A stretch of 64,000 bases of DNA from Cylicocyclus nassatus (lineage: Eukaryota; Nematoda; Chromadorea; Rhabditida; Strongylidae), in assembly GCA_958299035.1 (NCBI GenBank), contig CATQJL010000112.1:49000941-49064940 (forward strand), in the 5' to 3' direction. The notes beneath the pieces were generated by a model. It was not told the origin of the DNA and did not search any database. It worked only from the letters and a program-made list of their open reading frames with translations. The position numbers and the translations under genes are program-made. Of this stretch, positions 1-10,984 are shown piece after piece (position 1 is the stretch's first letter; each line of letters starts with the position of its first letter).

Positions 1-689
1 AATGTTTGAAAATTGCCTGAAATTAAGATATAGTGGTCTGTCCATTATTACAACGTATAGGTTGTGAAATAAATTGACAGAAAGACTATCGAATAACCGG
101 TTCTGTCTTTCTGAGAAGAAAAAAAAAGAGGAAGCATTGGGTACTGCAAGGTCATTCGAAAAGCCAAACGCACAACAATAAAAACTATCTTCATGCGATT
201 TACATCAAATGTACGCTCTTTTTTGGGACACACTGTATGTGTTGCATTGCAATTGCACATTTTACCAATAGTCTACTCAATTATAAGAGAACGAAAATTT
301 TCAGCGTACAGTCTTTTTCAACTCGGAGTAGGCAAAATATTCCAAGTAGAGCAGCGCGTCCGCACCGCCACTGGCTCGGCGAGATAGACTAATGAAGAGA
401 CGCAGACTGCAAAACGGCGCGAATAGTCGCGAAGCGGGCTCCCGCCAATCCAATTTCCAAGCTGGGTTGAAACTTACTATACTCGCTAATATGCAGTGAA
501 GAATTGCAGATAAAGTAAAATAATTCCAGTATAAATAGACGATTATGCAATAACGAAAAATCCAAGCTAATCCCATCTAAATACCACGTTTCCCGGGCAT
601 TTTTTGCCCTTTCACAGCTAACTAATCTAGTCTCCTTTTCTCTTATCCTAATTAATAACCGATTGGAAGTCATAGCTTTGATATAGGTA
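1..689. other. AT-rich flank without recognisable gene
   Basis: Only short open frames without splice context or recognisable domains are present. Nothing supports a gene here. Confidence 0.5.
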
Positions 690-1379
690 CCCTATTTTTA
701 GGTGTATAAGCCGCACTCGTTTTGCTCTAAACGTGAGCAAACCCAGCAGTGCCGTGCGCATGTGTCTCGCAAAGCGGTCGCTTTCTCGCACATTGCTCTC
801 ACTGGGTGTATGCCCTTCTGAACCGCTTCGTCCTAGCGCTAATTACTCTGCCCGGGCGGCGCTAGTTACTCCACATTTTTTATAATCTATCAGAGTTTTC
901 AAATATTTCTGAACATTTCAGAGCAAGCGAGGTACACGGATAATGATAGTGACGATGTTTGAATTGTGAAGACAAGAAGTTGAAAAAGTTGCATGTTTTT
1001 ACTGGTTCGTGATTTCTTCGCTCTGCACACTTTTCAAAACACATGAAGTCTGCACGTGTAAGCTTAAGGATTTACCTAAGCCGCCCACGTATAATATTTT
1101 TGAGTTTCATGAGAAACTCGAAATCTTGTTTAATTCTTTTCATCACGAGAATGCCTTTGCAGTCCAATTCAGACGTCTCTAACGACGCATAGCTCTCGCC
1201 TTTCCAAGCGCCGCGGCAACGCCGACCAATCAGAGGTGCGCAGTGATTAGGCTGCTGATGCTAGCAGTTCAGAAGGGCCGCTTCCCCTCTCACTTAACGC
1301 GCCCCATGGTAACAGCCAGTCTTTTGGCGTGTTCATCTTTAGAGCAAACGGGGTGCGGCTTATACACCTGAAAGCAGGA
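690..1379. mobile_element. TA-flanked MITE, CCCTATTTT family, short copy
   Basis: A TA dinucleotide at 688-689 and another at 1380-1381 flank an element whose ends are inverted: it opens CCCTATTTTTAGGTGTATAA and closes TTATACACCTGAAAGCAGGA. The inner bases, GCCGCAC versus GTGCGGC, continue the inverted repeat. The same terminal repeat bounds the larger element at 13603-16248, so this is a two-copy family within the window. The TA duplication fits Tc1/mariner-type insertion. There is no transposase inside, so it is non-autonomous. The interior is GC-richer than its flanks. Confidence 0.75.
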
Positions 1380-1381
1380 TA

Positions 1382-2295
1382 GATGATATTATAATACTTT
1401 TATGTGGAAGACAAATGTGCAATGAAGGTAATTAGGTTTCTTTCTCTAAGGCAGCTGACATTAATCTGCGATCAATTAGTATAGAATTAAGAGCAATTTG
1501 CATGTGAGTAATAGCAAACAATCTAGAATCCGCTTATAGGGAATTTACTAAATATCACGCACTAGTGAAAGGCTGAAGGCTAGCTGAGTGACTAAGTGAT
1601 GACTTTATTGTAATAATGTGAGAAGAATGTGATTCACTTTCTGCGTTTTCCGTTGCGTGCAGTTTCGCTGGTTATCATGGGTTCGTTTGTTCTGTGAACA
1701 TTATAACATCTGAATTATCGTTACGGGCTGAATGTATGAGAATACACTTTGGCGTCTTTTTCCTCGTCATTTGATCGTTTTGACGGAAGTTGGATAGGTT
1801 CTGAACTGTGACACTCTATAAGATGTGGTTTATGAACTGATTTAACTTAACTGGTCCTGGAAAACTGTGGTCCAGTTTTTGCTGTATTCTGAGGAAAAAA
1901 GAAGTGAGAGCTGTAATCGGCTGAGAAATCAAAATAGAATTTTTCGTTAAACTTCTCATTGCGCATCTCTGAGAGACTGAACAAATACTGATGGAGCTCT
2001 TTATGTAAACGGTGTCCTTTGACATTTTGCTTGTAAATTAGATATTTCAATTCACTGAAATTGTATTGGCGTGTAGAATGTTTTTCCTTAAAAGTTGGTC
2101 AAGACAGGCAGTATATTCAATCAATATACATAAAATAGAAAAGACAACGATAAAAAGAGAATCCAGTTCTTCCTCATACTTGTAAATACACAACTTGTCT
2201 ATCCTGCTCCAAAATCTATGAAAGATCATCAATTTGTTAAACATGCAAATGCTCTGACGTCAAGAGGAAAGTTAAAAGTTTTGGTGCATGTCCTA
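1382..2295. other. Intergenic, nothing recognised
   Basis: AT-rich sequence up to the assembly gap. The open frames are short and lack recognisable features. Confidence 0.5.
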
Positions 2296-2795
2296 NNNNN
2301 NNNNNNNNNNNNNNNNNNNNNNNNNNNNNNNNNNNNNNNNNNNNNNNNNNNNNNNNNNNNNNNNNNNNNNNNNNNNNNNNNNNNNNNNNNNNNNNNNNNN
2401 NNNNNNNNNNNNNNNNNNNNNNNNNNNNNNNNNNNNNNNNNNNNNNNNNNNNNNNNNNNNNNNNNNNNNNNNNNNNNNNNNNNNNNNNNNNNNNNNNNNN
2501 NNNNNNNNNNNNNNNNNNNNNNNNNNNNNNNNNNNNNNNNNNNNNNNNNNNNNNNNNNNNNNNNNNNNNNNNNNNNNNNNNNNNNNNNNNNNNNNNNNNN
2601 NNNNNNNNNNNNNNNNNNNNNNNNNNNNNNNNNNNNNNNNNNNNNNNNNNNNNNNNNNNNNNNNNNNNNNNNNNNNNNNNNNNNNNNNNNNNNNNNNNNN
2701 NNNNNNNNNNNNNNNNNNNNNNNNNNNNNNNNNNNNNNNNNNNNNNNNNNNNNNNNNNNNNNNNNNNNNNNNNNNNNNNNNNNNNNNNNNNNNNN
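2296..2795. other. Assembly gap of 500 N
   Basis: Exactly 500 undetermined bases, a typical scaffold placeholder length. The real length is unknown. Frames reading through it are artefacts. Confidence 0.99.
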
Positions 2796-4162
2796 GCGGA
2801 TTTTTTTCCTGGGAAAATAAGTTTTACTCAAACAGAATATACGCTCCAATACCCAGTGAAGTGCTCTTTTCGGAGATACCAAATATTGGACAAAAATATG
2901 TCTACAGCATTTGCAAGAGCTGAAAAAGCGACCGAACTTATTTATTAGCCAACCCTATTATATTCTCCCGAATGAGAAACAAATTTTTGAACATATGACC
3001 TAGTGTTCTCATTGTGGATAATTATTAAATGTAGTAGTGCTTAGCTACCGTAGCGTTTGCTGCCCTACGAGCCATCGTTGATGGTGATGCCTGCGGTTGC
3101 TTAAATCAGCAGTAAATTTTTCTATTATAGATTGACAGTTACTTACAAGTTAACGCTTTCATATCTGTGGTAGTACTGAATTCAAAAGCAGGAGACTTTG
3201 TTGCATTAAGGGACGGTGTAGTTATCGTTGCCACGCTGTTGCTAAAATTGTTATTTATCCACTCTAAAAATGTATGATCTTATAGTCGTCCCTCACCCCA
3301 CTAGTCGGTCGGTGGGCGAATTCGAATTTGAACTGGAGCAGGCCGATCGCCGCGGAGCGTGACACCTCAACCTTCAGTTCAAATTTATGCATGTTTTTTA
3401 TCATTATCCTCATTATTTAATTGTTAATCTTTGCAACGTGAGGTATGTTCGCTAGCAAAATAACACATCTTGTTGTGGTCGAGCGTTGTTGCGTTCTGCT
3501 AAGCTCATAACTTCAACACTGTATAAAGGTAAGCTTGGAGAAACGATACAGTTGGGAAGCATCTGCTGTAAGCCTTTTCTTTGTGGGTAATTTGTGCAGA
3601 AGTGCCGCTATAGTGATGAATTGCACGTCATAATCGACATCTCTAGCATTTCTCAAAGCTCATTCACACAAACCGAGCACAGCAGCCAGAAACGACGCTT
3701 AACGATAACAAAACGTCAATTTTGTCTAAGAACGTTGTCAAAATACTCGAATTACCGACGTACATACTGTTGTTGGGCATGCTTTAACTGCAAATTTTAG
3801 GAAGGAAAAAAATTACCATTTGCCACCGTCGAGCCATTCGTAGTACTACTACCAAAGATAGTGAGGGCAGTTATAGGCGAAGGTGTTGTTGACTTAGTAG
3901 CTGCGCTACTGTGGTGACAGAGCTGTCACGATCACTTAATCCAAGAAAATGCTACTCAACACTTTGTTGCGTTCTTTTCGGTAGTGGCGCTGTCACTGGT
4001 ATAGCTTGTAACGTTTGATGGGCTCCTCGTTGATGTCGTGCTTCCGCGGTTGCGACACTGCAACTGTAAATGTTGCGAGTGCTAGGGATGAGGTCCCTAA
4101 GGTCCCAACGACGGCCCCGAGTAGCTTCATGTTAAGAACGGTAGGAATAGCTGGACAATAAA
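2796..4162. other. Intergenic, nothing recognised
   Basis: No gene is supported. A short inverted pair (GAATTTGAACTGGA / CAGTTCAAATTT) lies near 3320-3390. Vague similarity between 3050-3110 and 3990-4060 suggests old repeat sequence. Confidence 0.4.
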
Positions 4163-4164
4163 TA

Positions 4165-5166
4165 TTAGGTTGTCCCGAAAGTTTTGTCCGTTTTCAACCT
4201 GTCATAAAAACGCGTGGAACGAAGACATGAAATTAAGCACTATCCGACGCATCTTTTCCTCCTCTTTCTAACTGTCATGATCCCATTCCGATTACTCTTT
4301 TGCTCACTGAGAAAAACGCCGAAATTTCGTACCCATGGTTTTTACTATGTCCAAGTTTGGCAATTTTTCACAATCTTTTGACTTTCGGAAAAGTTTTGGC
4401 AACAGTTAGATAGAACAAACAAAGGGCAATATACTGCAATCTTGCGGCATCTATAGGTAGCCTTGAAAATTTTCTGGAATTATTTTTCTGATGCTATCAA
4501 ATTCCACTTTTGGTGATGTCAAAAGCCAGACATCATGAAACGGCGGCACAACTAAGGTGTTATCCGCTGCAGCTTTTTTTCCTCTTTCCAGTGAGTGTAT
4601 TTCCCCTCCAATTTGTCGGGTCTTTAGCGATAAAATTTCCATAATTTTTGAATTTGACCCCGCCCCAGCGTATACCATAAAATGCGAAATCTTATATTTC
4701 GAAGCGGTAAACGCTCAGTTGCTTTGTAAAAATAGTGAATAACCGCAATCGATTTTTGAAAGTTTCAAAATCGGATGATTTGTTAGTGTTCGAGGCGATT
4801 CTGTATTTTGGGACTTCGCAAAAGTGAAGACTTTTGAAAGAGATCTTCTCAAAAAGTACTGAAAAGCCAGCTGGATGAGCCAAAAAATTGCATTGCATTG
4901 CCCTTTGTTTACTCTATCTGAGCGCTATCAAAGGTCTTCAAAAAGAAAATGAAATTTGTGAAAAATTCTTTGGAAATAGTAAAAACCACGGGTTCGAAAT
5001 TTCGGCGTTTATCTCAGTGAGCAAAAGAGTAATCGGCATGGACTCATGACAGTTGGAAAGAGGGGGAAAAGCTGCGTCGGATAATACCTGAAGCGTTTAC
5101 CTACCTTCATTCCTTGTGTTTTTGTGATAGGTTGAAAAAACGGACAAAACTTTCGGGACAACCTAA
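4165..5166. mobile_element. mariner-type MITE, TTAGGTTGTCCCGAAAG family, copy 1
   Basis: The element is about 1.0 kb, flanked by TA at 4163-4164 and 5167-5168. It opens TTAGGTTGTCCCGAAAGTTT and closes with the complement. The two halves are largely inverted copies of each other, so it is a long foldback. TIRs of this form with a TA duplication are typical of mariner-derived MITEs. No transposase frame is present. A second, more diverged copy is at 60399-61645. Confidence 0.8.
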
Positions 5167-5168
5167 TA

Positions 5169-5754
5169 AATGTTTGTTACAAGAGTTGTTTGCTTGCTGG
5201 ATTGTTTAGTAATTTTTGCATTGCACTGAGAGCTTTATAATTAGCTATTTACAGAATATGACGTATTTTTGTCACCTCATCGTAAATGTTAAAGATGTTG
5301 TTGTCAACAGCACTTTGCATAGCACTTCATCCTACTCTTACCAAAATCAACGTTTTTTGACTGAAACTCAGAGTACGCTGTAAAAATTCACGGGTGTCAA
5401 GTACCGTTTGTTCTTCGGTAGCAACACTTATTGTGTAAGAGCTGGTCAAATTTACATATGTTCTCATGTATTAGGTTTGACATATAAGTAATGTATACAA
5501 CTTTTGTCTTTTTCATTGCAATTAAATTCATTCCTTGACAGTATAAAGATTTCAATGTAGCCACAAGTGCAGCCATTTTCGCCGAATTTCGATCGCTTGT
5601 AAGGGTCCCTGATTCAGAGCCCAGCATGGAAGCTGTGGTCCCGCTGGTTGAGCTCCGGCAACACACAAACTCCTTGCGTTAGAATTTCTTTCTGAAAGTC
5701 CAGGCTCTTGAATTTGATCCCAACACGTTTACTGAAATATGTGCCTGCCCATCG
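5169..5754. other. Intergenic, nothing recognised
   Basis: A minus-strand 89-codon frame exists here (5397-5666) but shows no splice sites or domains. No gene is called. Confidence 0.4.
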
Positions 5755-7030
5755 AATATTAGAATGTTTTTGTCAATGGAGAATGCGCGATTGAAAGCTT
5801 AGAAGTCACTCGTTGTACACAAATGTCTCCAATGAAGATGCTAAGGAAGCCATGTATGACTACTACATTTGGAACATCAATCTGCTCTCCACATATATGG
5901 GTTCAATGTTCGTCAAATCATAACACCTTCAAAAAATGCCTGACTTGCAGCATATGCCGTTGATCAGGAAGGTATTATAAGCAAGTACGTGACCTAGCGA
6001 TGGGGCAAAGATTGGCTCCCATTGTCGCAATCGCCTTCATGTCAAAGATCGAAAACCAGCACTTGCTCGTAAGCCCTTGCTCTTTTATGGATACATTGAC
6101 GACTGCTGTATCATATGTCCAACTCAAATGAAATAGACATATCCTTTGACATTCTGAATAGTCAATTCCCTAACATAAGTTTCACGCAAGATATTTGACG
6201 AAAATTGGCTAGCATTCCTAGACCTCTAAGTGTTTCTATCTTAAGGATCATGACTAAGTGATTTCGCAAACGAGCTAGTAAGAATATAAAAATTTACTAC
6301 TGCTCTGATCATCCTTGGAGAATGAAACGATCCGTAATAGGCGACATTTTCAGGCAGCAAAATCAGTTTCATCCAACGTTGAACAGCGCATTGTCGATGA
6401 ACCTTGCCAAACAGATTAGGTATTCTAACGGCTCTCCCGCAAAAGGTGCACCGATGCATACCCCTGTAGGCAAAAAAGCAGACCGAGCGAAATGAAGCCA
6501 ACAGAAATACCGTTTTGTGTTCTTCGTATATGATGGTTTCAGCAGAGCTACCAGGAAATCTTTGTTTTAAATCGGCCTCGATGATTCCGTCAAAGTTATA
6601 GGTATCCCTACTCATCTCCCTATTCAAAAAACAACTAAGCCGCAATCGAGCATATAATAGAATGTGCACGACCGCCGATTGTATCACCTGGGCTCTGGGA
6701 AACTAGGCAACTGCATGGAATTAGGAGTGGTATTTTTTCATAACCACTCAAAAATGAGGTGACCAATACATAAGAGAGACCGGCAGACCCTTGTGCACAA
6801 GAATCAGAGGAAATCTTGACGTCTTAGAAAATCAAATGTCCACATCTTCGGGTGCACATCGAAGGTTATGTCATGAGAACCAGTACTTTCAAGTCAATGT
6901 TACGATTTTGTCGCGCGAATCCGAGTTCATAGCCCGTAAAACGTTAAAGGTCTTTTGGATAGCGTCTAAACAACCAAAAGTGAACCGCAAAGATGAAAGC
7001 AATGCCACAAATAGCGAACTGTTTTCCTAA
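5755..7030 (+). pseudogene. Degenerate Penelope-like element (RT to C-terminus)
   Basis: This is a decayed, 5'-truncated Penelope-like retroelement on the plus strand. Recognisable pieces in order are a stretch matching the TNVQN region of the intact copies near 5800, the RT block resembling GLAMGQRLAPVLAI at about 5998-6050, the catalytic YIDDCC motif at about 6086-6115, and the segment after it resembling ASKNI...HP..KR at 6260-6350. The tail, FWIASKQPKVNRKDESNATN at about 6950-7015, matches the conserved C-terminal end that follows the GIY-YIG domain. Many frameshifts and stops separate these blocks, so it cannot encode a protein. The minus-strand 148-codon frame at 6241-6687 is a shadow of this ruin. 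Confidence 0.75.
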
Positions 7031-7379
7031 CAAACACTATGTGGATTCTAATACGAAATCCTTTATAACCATTAAATATAGCGCAGCTGCAGCGCAGTAC
7101 TGGTTGTTCGGTCTCTATATCCCGATCTGACAAATCTGAAGTCAGGCTTTCACATCTACTCTGCCACTTCATCACATAGCTAAACTAAATTTATTGCCAA
7201 ACAGGGCGTTTAAGCGGGCAGTGCTCAAAGTCTCGATTTTTCGGGAAGCCCTAATGACACCGAAACGCTGGCTTATCGCATGATAAAGTCTTGCTATCAA
7301 CCTTGGTCGACAGCTTTAAAACTGTATTACTACTTGAATCACAATGCCAAGGTTTATCGACAATCGAGCACGAAACATC
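7031..7379. other. Intergenic; 3' flank of the 7380-7684 gene
   Basis: This lies downstream of the minus-strand peptide gene. No clear AATAAA is visible just beyond the stop, so the 3' end of that transcript is undefined. Confidence 0.4.
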
Positions 7380-7684
7380 TTAAGGCAGTCCTAGTGCACC
7401 GGTAATTTCGAACACTTGACGAACTTGCTTGATAGCTTTCGGAATTTTCTTGACCTGTTCTACCGCACGATTTTTAACTGCTTCTCCAACTTTTATTAGC
7501 CCTTTTCCAATTGTTTTGAGAACATTCCCTTCAGCTACGTCCACAGCAGAGAGAATCTGTAAGCATTAAAGTAACGTACAGTCAATAAGTTTGAGGAGTA
7601 AAATCGCAAACTAAGTCATGTCTTGTTTGGTCAACCTACCATTAAGATGGTAAGTAACAAGAAGGTAAATTTGAAAATTCTCAT
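7380..7684 (-). CDS. Two-exon gene for a 73-aa secreted cationic amphipathic peptide (cecropin-like candidate)
   Basis: Exon 1 runs from the ATG at 7684 to 7640 and encodes MRIFKFTFLLLTILM, which begins a signal peptide. An 83-nt intron (7639-7557) starts GTAGGT and ends TTACAG in phase 0. Exon 2 (7556-7380) adds 58 residues and a TAA stop. Beginning ILSAVDVAEG, it completes the hydrophobic leader and continues into a lysine-rich stretch: GKGLIKVGEAVKNR, then QVKKIPKAIKQVRQ, and a hydrophobic tail ITGALGLP. The mature part has no cysteine, about ten Lys/Arg and heptad-like spacing of hydrophobics, which suggests an amphipathic helix. Secretion plus this composition resembles nematode cecropin-type antimicrobial peptides, but I recognise no specific family. 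The exons are too short for ordinary ORF calling. Splice sites, phase and signal peptide make a real gene likely; the function is inference. Confidence 0.68.
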
Positions 7685-7824
7685 TCTTGTCGAACTGACG
7701 TATGTCTGAAAAAAAAAATATTCTGAGAAAGTAAGCGGTACATAGATCGGTTGATAAAACAACGACGAACAAACGGAACTTCTTTGACACAACTTGACAG
7801 AGAAACAAATGGGGTAGGGGAGTA

Positions 7825-7944
7825 TATGTCGCCGGAAATGGGAGGTCCCGCCGGACATTTGCACCAAATACACTTTTTAATACCTGCACAGGTTGAGTAT
7901 CCGCTGCATCGTCCACACGGGACCCTCCCACTTTCGGCGACATA
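7825..7944. mobile_element. 120-bp TA-flanked miniature inverted-repeat element
   Basis: TA pairs at 7823-7824 and 7945-7946 flank TATGTCGCCGGAAATGGGAG at one end and its imperfect complement ending GGCGACATA at the other. The arms are about 27 bp. It sits roughly 140 bp upstream of the peptide gene start, so it could influence that promoter; no regulatory role is shown. Confidence 0.6.
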
Positions 7945-7949
7945 TAGTC

Positions 7950-8519
7950 CTCCACCCAAACAAATGATTTTCTGAGTGAAGAGAGAATTGCGAGATTACA
8001 ACCACCTTGATTTCTCTGCTATGTTAATTCCTAGGCATTTGTAAGAGACAGATTATGTCAAGAATAAAAGCTTTATGTTGTGCACAATATGCACAACTCT
8101 GCCATCAACCATTCCGCTTGTCCAACCGTAAATTCATCAGCTTTTTCTTTGAAACGAAAGATATCGGTAACTGCCTTTTCAAAAAAGAAGCAAACAAAGC
8201 TTGTGTTTAAACATGTTCTACCCAAAACTTCTCGGTTGATAATGTTTTCCCTTGACTCTGCAGACCATTAATTGAGTTGTTTTTGAATCATAGCAAACCT
8301 TAGCAACTTTTGGTCAATTTTGGCTGGACATGCTTATGCTCAAAAGGAGGAATTGAACGAAATGGAGGATAATCAGATAGTAATTGAAAATTGACAGTAG
8401 TAATTTCTACTATTGTAATAATCTTTTCAATTGAAACTCCTCTATGAAAAATTGCTCTTTCTTCTAAAGAGAAAAAACAGTACACAAAAGTTTTGTCTTG
8501 ATCCAAACCTACCTCCCTT
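7950..8519. other. Intergenic, nothing recognised
   Basis: AT-rich sequence with short frames only. Confidence 0.4.
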
Positions 8520-8975
8520 ATCTGCGATGCCGGACTATGGGAAAATAAGCTTTTAAAGGTCCAAATTTGGCAAACATTTAGCGCCCCATCTTCATAAACA
8601 GTTGTTCAAAAATACCCACTGTACTCCGGTAAATGTGAGCATCCCTTGAAATCAATACACTTAATATCTTGCTAATCATTAACTTCCAAGATGGATTTTA
8701 AAGCTCATTATGCATTAGAAATTCAGAGATTTACACATTTAATCGCATTCTGTGAAATCACTGGAGCTTTAATGCATGACGTGCTATAGGATCCAACTTG
8801 GGAGTGCAAGACTAGCAAGATATTTAGTGTACTGATTTCAAGGGATGCTTACATGTACCAGAGACGCGGATAAGTGATTTTGAACAACTAGTTCTTGAGG
8901 ATGTGGCGCTGCGCCAAATTTGGATCTTTGAACGCTCATAAGTTTTCCAACGAACAGCATCTCAGACAACGAAGG
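8520..8975. mobile_element. Foldback element of about 455 bp
   Basis: The left part (GGCAAACATTTAGCGCC; GAAATCAATACACTTAATATC) recurs inverted on the right (GATATTTAGTGTACTGATTTC; GGCGCTGCGCCAAATTTGG). The whole segment is an imperfect palindrome about 200 bp per arm, centred near 8745. The ends read GCGATGC and GCATCTC. No coding frame is present, so it is a MITE-like foldback of uncertain superfamily. Confidence 0.6.
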
Positions 8976-9092
8976 TGAAATTGAAATCAGCTCATCAAGA
9001 CGCATCAAATGCTATGCGGTTCGGTTCGAAGGGTCACCTCAAGTTCGGATCCTTCCTTTGTTAGACCTATTGTACGACTCTTCATTAATGTA

Positions 9093-9919
9093 CTAGCTGG
9101 CTTACCCGGCTCCGCCGTATCCGGACCAAACTTGGCACACATACACTTCGGGCCCCGGCGGGTGTCACAGTCCACTTTTCGTTATCGATCGATGTCGATT
9201 TTACCGATTTTTATCGATTTTTTTGCAGAGTTCACCTACAGGGCTAGGAGTTGGCACAGGGGGGGAAGTGAGCATGGGGATTCCGAATACAATATTAGTT
9301 TTCAGAATTATCGATTACTTTTATTGATTTTATCGATTTTTTGTAAATTTTGACATGCGAGACTGGGATTTTGCACAGGGGTGTAATCGAGCATGCTGAT
9401 CACCCCCCTTGGGAGTGATCAGCATGCTCGATTACCCCCCTGTGCGAACTCCCAGCCCCCTAGCTCAAACTTTGCAAAAAAATCGATAAAATCGATAAAA
9501 GTAATCGATAATCCTGAAAACCAATATTGTATTCGGAATCCCCATGCTCGATTACCCCCCTGTGCCAACTCCCAGCCCCGTAGCTCAAACTCTGCAAAAA
9601 AATCGATAAAATCGATAAAAGTAATCGATAATCCTGAAAACCAATATTGTATTCGGAATCCCCATGCTCGATTACCCCCCTTTGCCAACTCCCAGCCCCG
9701 TAGGTGAATTCAGCAAAAAAATCGATAAAAATCGATAAAATCGATATCGATCGATGACGAAAAGTAGCCTATGACACCCGTCGGGGCCCGAAGTGTATGT
9801 GTGCCAAGTTTGGTCCGGATCGGTTCAGAAATGGAATTTTCTATTCGGAACATACGTACAGACATACAGACATACAGACAGACATACAGACAAACAGACA
9901 TTCAGCTTTATATATAAGA
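9093..9919 (-). mobile_element. Non-autonomous Helitron, tandem copy 1 (3' end at 9093)
   Basis: Read on the minus strand, it begins TCTTATATATAAAGCTGAAT at 9919, followed by a CTGT-rich tetranucleotide tract, and ends GGGTAAGCCAGCTAG at 9093. The host base after CTAG is T. A CGGC-GGA-GCCG hairpin lies just before the CTAG. TC start, hairpin, CTAG end and A/T target are Helitron hallmarks. The body is an inverted duplication with 120-bp ATCGAT-rich units; the 20-mer AATCGATAAAATCGATAAAA recurs exactly 120 bp apart at 9481 and 9601. No Rep/helicase frame is present. Confidence 0.85.
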
Positions 9920-10981
9920 CTAGCTGGCTTACCCGGCTCCGCCGTATCCGGACCAAACTTGGCACACATACACTTCGGGCCCCGGCGGATGTCACAGTCC
10001 ACTTTTCGTTATCGATCGATGTCGATTTTACCGATTTTTATCGATTTTTTTGCAGAATTCACCTACAGGGCTAGGAGTTGGCACAGGGGGGGAAGTGAGC
10101 ATGGGGATTCCGAATACAACATTAGTTTTCAGGATCGTCCATTACTTTTATCGATTTTGTCGATTTTTTTGTAAAGTTTGACCTGCGGGGCTGGGAGTTT
10201 GCACAGGGGGGTAATCGAGCATGCTGATTACGAACACAATATTAGTTTTCAGGATCGTCCATTACTTTTATCGATTTTATCGATTTTGTTTGTAAAGTTT
10301 GACCTGCGGGGCTAGGAGTTTGCACAGGGGGGTAATCAAGCATGCAGATTACGAACACAGTATTAGTTTTCAGGATCGTCCATTACTTTTTCGATTTTAT
10401 CGATTTTTTGAAAATTTGAGCTAGGGGGCTGGAATTTGGCACAGGAGTGTAATCGAGCATGCTGATCACCCCCCTTGGGGGTGATCAGCAAGCTCGATTA
10501 CTCCCCTGTACCAACTCCCAGCCCCCTAGCTCAAACTTTGCAAAAAAATCGATAAAATCGATAATAGTAATCGATAATCCTGAAAACCAATATTGTATTC
10601 GGAATCCCCATGCTCGATTACCCTCCTGTGCCAACTCCCAGCCCCGTAGCTCAAACTTTGCAAAAAAATCGATAAAATCGATAAAAGTAATCGATAATCC
10701 TGAAAACCAATATTGTATTCGGAATCCCCATGCTCGATTACCCCCCTGTGCCAACTCCCAGCCCCGTAGGTGAACTCAGCAAAAAAATCGATAAAAATCG
10801 ATAAAATCGATATCGATCGATGACGAAAAGTAGCCTATGACACCCGCCGGGGCCCGAAGTGTATGTGTGCCAAGTTTGGTCCGGATCGGTTCAGAAATGG
10901 AATTTTCTATTCGGAACATACGTACATACATACATACATACAGACATACAGACAAACAGACATTCAGCTTTATATATAAGA
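9920..10981 (-). mobile_element. Non-autonomous Helitron, tandem copy 2 (5' end at 10981)
   Basis: On the minus strand it starts TCTTATATATAAAGC at 10981 with host A before it, and ends CTAG at 9923-9920. That CTAG directly abuts the TC of the neighbouring copy at 9919 with no host base between. It is longer than copy 1 because it carries additional 120-bp units (GGGGCTGGGAGTTTGCACAG type). The centre has a perfect inverted patch around GATCACCCCCCTTGGGGGTG. There is no coding capacity. Confidence 0.85.
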
Positions 10982-10984
10982 TTA

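Noticed and set aside
2218..2923. Open frames of 200 or more codons spanning the N block
   Set aside because: They exist only because undetermined bases contain no stop codons.
6241..6687. 148-codon minus-strand frame
   Set aside because: It lies antisense to PLE remnants that are recognisable on the plus strand.
9840..9905. CRISPR-like array of short CAGACATA repeats
   Set aside because: It is a simple tetranucleotide tract at a Helitron end without unique spacers, in a eukaryotic genome.
9393..10773. Repetitive frames rich in FIDFIDFF or NSQPPSSNFAKKS
   Set aside because: They are translations of the 120-bp Helitron units, open by periodicity, with no start context or domain.
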